A stretch of DNA of 64,000 nucleotides. Source: CAYFFO01 sp964342485 (GTDB lineage Bacteria; Chloroflexota; Dehalococcoidia; Lucifugimonadales; CAJWER01). The stretch covers positions 1 through 64,000 of the forward strand of contig CAYFFO010000001.1 of the NCBI GenBank assembly GCA_964342485.1, given 5' to 3'. This document shows positions 61,852 to 64,000 of the stretch, piece by piece. Each line of letters begins with the position of its first letter. Position 1 is the stretch's first letter. Position numbers and translations under genes: made by a program. The notes under the pieces were generated by a model, which did not search any database, was not told the DNA's origin, and worked only from the letters and a program-made list of their open reading frames with translations.

Positions 61852-63663
61852 TCACCAGCTTAAAGCATAGCAAGTCCTTCTTGGATCAGCTCCAGTACTC
61901 AATATTCCCGTATCGAGATTTCGTCTTGTAACCGTTGCGCCCATGCCACATACATCAGCCCTAACCACCTTATGTCCTAAGGAAGAAAGGCTGGAAGCTA
62001 TGTCATCTGATATTCCAGGCTCAAGTGACAATTGACCTGGATATACATTATGTGGATAAAAGGAGTCTGGTGCACTATCACTAGCAAATCTAGGACTCTC
62101 TATAGCTGATTGTGGATCCATCCCAAATAAAAGTGTGTTCAATATTAGTTGTAAATTTGCTTGGGATTGGTGATCTCCGCCAGGACAGCCAAAAGACATA
62201 ACAGGGATTCCAGACTTAACTGCGAGATAGTTGACAAGAGTTGTGCGCGGCCGTTTTCTCGGCTCAACAGCATTCGGATGACCTTCCTTTAAATTAAACA
62301 TCTCTGATCTTGTACTAAGAGCACATCCTAGTTCTGGGAAAAAAACCGATTTGCCAAAAGAACCGCCACTATGGGTAGCACACGCAATATTCCCATCACA
62401 ATCTATTGCAGCAATATGGGTTGTGCCTCCTTCAATAGCATTGGTATCTGCAACCTCACTGTTATTTAAATCAAGTACTCGTGATGTCTCACTTAGGATA
62501 TTATTATCAACATACCCTGCTTCAGGAAGACTTGGACAAGCTTTCCTTTGGTCTATCATTCCTGCACGCGAAATCCCATATTCTTTGGATAACAATTCTA
62601 ATATTGGTACATCAGCAAACTCTGGATCTCCATAGTAAGATTCTCGATCTGAAAGGCACAATTTCATTGCTTCTGTAACAGTATGAATATATTCAGCACT
62701 ATTATGACCCATATCCTTGAGATCAAACTGTTCAAGTATATTTAATGCCTGTAGCAAAACCCCTGCTTGGGACCAAGTTCTTTGACAGCATATATCATAC
62801 CCTCTAAACGATACGCTTAACGGATCTTCAAAGCTGGATTCGTATTGCGCAATATCTTTGTATCGGAGAATTCCGCCTACATCTGTTGAGGCTTGAGAAA
62901 TAGATCGAGCTATATCACCCTTGTAAAATGCGTCACTCGCTGCACTAACACCTTCCAATCTAGTCCCCTTTTGGGAAACTTCAGCATCAATCATAATTTT
63001 AAAAATATTGGCCAAGCCAGGCTGAATCAGAAGCATTTGTTCATTAGGTAAATTGCCTTGGTTATAAAAAATCTGACTACCCCCTGGTGGAAATAGTTTA
63101 AACTGTTGCCTTGTCGATTCGGCTCCAAGAGCATTTATCATATATTGATAGTGAGGGATCCCGGCCTCTGCATATTGTAGTGCAGGTTCTATTACTTCTT
63201 TGAAGCTTTTTGTCCCATATTTCTGTAGTAGTGCAAGGCTTGCGTGGACTGCACCAGGAACTGTGAATGACAACGGAGCTTGCAAACCAGGTCCTGTTGG
63301 AATCTCGTTAAGATTTCGAGAACGATAAAATTCTATCGTTGCTAGATCTGGTGCTGTACCCTGTCCAGATAAAGAACGGATATCGCCTGTATCTACATCG
63401 TAAATCATAAAAACTGTTTCTGCTGCTAAAGAACAAGAAGCTATTGGCTCAACTACCGAAGCCGCAAGCACGGACGCTACAACAGCATCAAAAGCATTCC
63501 CACCTATCAACATCATTCTCATTCCAGCCATTGAGGTAAGATAGTGTCCACTAGAAATGATTCCTCTTGTTCCGGACACGACAGGCCGACTTGTCTCTAG
63601 GAGTCTAGTAGCATCCGTATCAGACTTTTTGTTTGTTATTGGCACATCTTTTGGATCAGCCAT
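61852..63663 (-). CDS. Gamma-glutamyltransferase family protein (Ntn hydrolase)
   Basis: A 603-residue Ggt-family enzyme that is made as a proenzyme and cleaves itself before a Thr nucleophile. The nucleophile is the first Thr of EGGTTHIAAIDCDGN (residue 414 from ATG 63663). Other family segments are GGNAFDAVVASVLAASVVEP, LSGQGTAPDLAT, GGSFGKSVFFPELGCALSTR, RKRPRTTLVNYLAVKSG and SFGCPGGDHQSQANLQLILNTL. No signal peptide is visible, so the enzyme may be cytoplasmic, unlike secreted Ggt. It breaks gamma-glutamyl bonds, or a related amide bond such as acylated antibiotics. ATG 63663 is preferred over GTG 63675 because AGGTG lies about 11 nt upstream of it. Confidence 0.9.
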   Translation of the reverse strand: MADPKDVPITNKKSDTDATRLLETSRPVVSGTRGIISSGHYLTSMAGMRMMLIGGNAFDAVVASVLAASVVEPIASCSLAAETVFMIYDVDTGDIRSLSGQGTAPDLATIEFYRSRNLNEIPTGPGLQAPLSFTVPGAVHASLALLQKYGTKSFKEVIEPALQYAEAGIPHYQYMINALGAESTRQQFKLFPPGGSQIFYNQGNLPNEQMLLIQPGLANIFKIMIDAEVSQKGTRLEGVSAASDAFYKGDIARSISQASTDVGGILRYKDIAQYESSFEDPLSVSFRGYDICCQRTWSQAGVLLQALNILEQFDLKDMGHNSAEYIHTVTEAMKLCLSDRESYYGDPEFADVPILELLSKEYGISRAGMIDQRKACPSLPEAGYVDNNILSETSRVLDLNNSEVADTNAIEGGTTHIAAIDCDGNIACATHSGGSFGKSVFFPELGCALSTRSEMFNLKEGHPNAVEPRKRPRTTLVNYLAVKSGIPVMSFGCPGGDHQSQANLQLILNTLLFGMDPQSAIESPRFASDSAPDSFYPHNVYPGQLSLEPGISDDIASSLSSLGHKVVRADVCGMGATVTRRNLDTGILSTGADPRRTCYALSW

Positions 63664-63754
63664 TTGGATAAACACCTACTCTTTTATATTTTTGAGCCTA
63701 TTGGAAATTAACTGAACTCTTTTTTACATTTACTGTATAACTGAAAAAAAATCA

Positions 63755-64000
63755 CTAGTCTGTTTTCAATAATCCTTTAAGAAAGATCCTCAAAAAACCC
63801 TCATTTACGGGGTTTACTATTCGTCGCTTTTCATTACCAGCTTTATCTATCAAAAATGTGGTTGGAAAGGTAGTGACATTATAATCGACAATTAATTTTG
63901 CTCCTGTATCAACTGCTAATGGATATGTTATCCCATAGCGTTCTGCAAAAGTCGCTACTTCGACAGTTTCATCATAGATAGCTACACCAAGAAATACAAC
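63755..64000 (-). CDS. TlpA/ResA-like thioredoxin-fold protein, N-terminus outside window
   Basis: The last 81 residues of a thioredoxin-fold protein, running off the right edge: FLGVAIYDETVEVATFAERYGITYPLAVDTGAKLIVDYNVTTFPTTFLIDKAGNEKRRIVNPVN and ending LKGLLKTD. The cis-Pro loop TTFPTTFLID and the AERYGITYPLAVD segment are typical of TlpA/ResA-like or AhpC/TSA disulfide oxidoreductases. The active-site CxxC lies beyond the window, so redox activity cannot be judged here. It is 91 nt upstream of the ggt gene on the same strand. Confidence 0.85.
   Translation of the reverse strand, partial: VVFLGVAIYDETVEVATFAERYGITYPLAVDTGAKLIVDYNVTTFPTTFLIDKAGNEKRRIVNPVNEGFLRIFLKGLLKTD

Noticed and set aside
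61589..61870. A 93-residue plus-strand frame between the TolB-like gene and ggt
   Set aside because: It runs through the ggt terminator and into the ggt 3' end, shows no recognisable protein pattern, and has no convincing ribosome-binding site.
1..64000. tRNA/rRNA genes, CRISPR arrays, insertion sequences or prophage
   Set aside because: By eye no tRNA-like arms, regular spaced repeats, transposase or integrase motifs were found on either strand; a model search was not possible here.

Overview
The window is an AT-rich (roughly 37-40% G+C by eye), densely coding 64 kb stretch of a bacterial chromosome. No tRNA, rRNA, phage, transposase or CRISPR was seen. The gene content suggests a marine Chloroflexota bacterium of the Dehalococcoidia/SAR202 kind. 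The pointers are the SCO1664-like and DUF3090 pair, PAC2 and HAS-barrel proteins, a bacterial GlnRS, a transcriptional T-box before ileS, and several PLP enzymes, CoA-transferase, SDR, Gfo/Idh, VOC and luciferase-like families typical of dissolved-organic-matter degraders. This placement is an inference. Five runs of exactly 100 N mark scaffold joins of a draft (metagenome or single-cell) assembly. Two of them are flanked by identical 55-bp copies and are not true gaps.

Layout. 0.1-1.9 kb: a lipoprotein peroxiredoxin-like gene with an in-frame TGA exactly at the catalytic Cys position and a hairpin downstream (probable selenoprotein), then two small membrane proteins. 1.9-5.9 kb: clpC, holA and a DUF1232 protein. 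5.9-10.8 kb: M24 peptidase, acyl-CoA synthetase and S9 peptidase. 10.8-29.7 kb: a long minus-strand series: M16 peptidase, glnS, MMPL transporter, dgt, two small unknown proteins, dnaG, rpoD, DUF362, PAC2, HAS-barrel protein, HerA-like ATPase, XdhC and a MobA-like transferase. 29.8-34.0 kb: a tight four-gene operon of two amidohydrolase-fold proteins and two different PLP-fold aminotransferases. 34.1-38.1 kb: DUF1461, mazG, inositol monophosphatase-like, SCO1664-like and DUF3090. 38.3-40.2 kb: divergent larB and larE (nickel-pincer cofactor) with a perfect palindrome between them. 40.2-45.7 kb: SDR, Gfo/Idh, a second class III aminotransferase, CaiB-type CoA transferase, enoyl-CoA hydratase, ArsC/Spx-like and VOC genes, interrupted by three real gaps.

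45.8-46.9 kb: rpsF-ssb-rpsR behind an extended -10 promoter. 47.2-49.2 kb: a YihY/BrkB membrane protein overlapping an HtrA-like lipoprotein protease. 49.3-52.8 kb: ileS under a complete T-box leader with promoter, specifier, antiterminator and terminator visible. 52.8-54.2 kb: an M42 aminopeptidase. 54.3-57.5 kb: a frameshifted luciferase-like monooxygenase carrying a perfect 20-bp inverted repeat, overlapping an RNase II/R family gene. 57.5-60.5 kb: a small unknown protein and proBA, whose ATGA overlap reappears once the false gap is closed. 60.6-64 kb: a TolB-like lipoprotein, gamma-glutamyltransferase and the end of a thioredoxin-like gene.

Functionally the window mixes core information processing (dnaG, rpoD, holA, ssb, rpsF/R, glnS, ileS, RNB), protein quality control and peptide use (clpC, HtrA, M16, M24, M42, S9, Ggt), proline synthesis, cofactor maturation (XdhC/MobA-like for molybdenum, LarB/LarE for nickel) and catabolic accessory genes. 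The most notable single item is the probable selenocysteine lipoprotein at the left end. The four-gene amidohydrolase/aminotransferase operon and the HAS-barrel/HerA/PAC2 set are the best candidates for undescribed systems.
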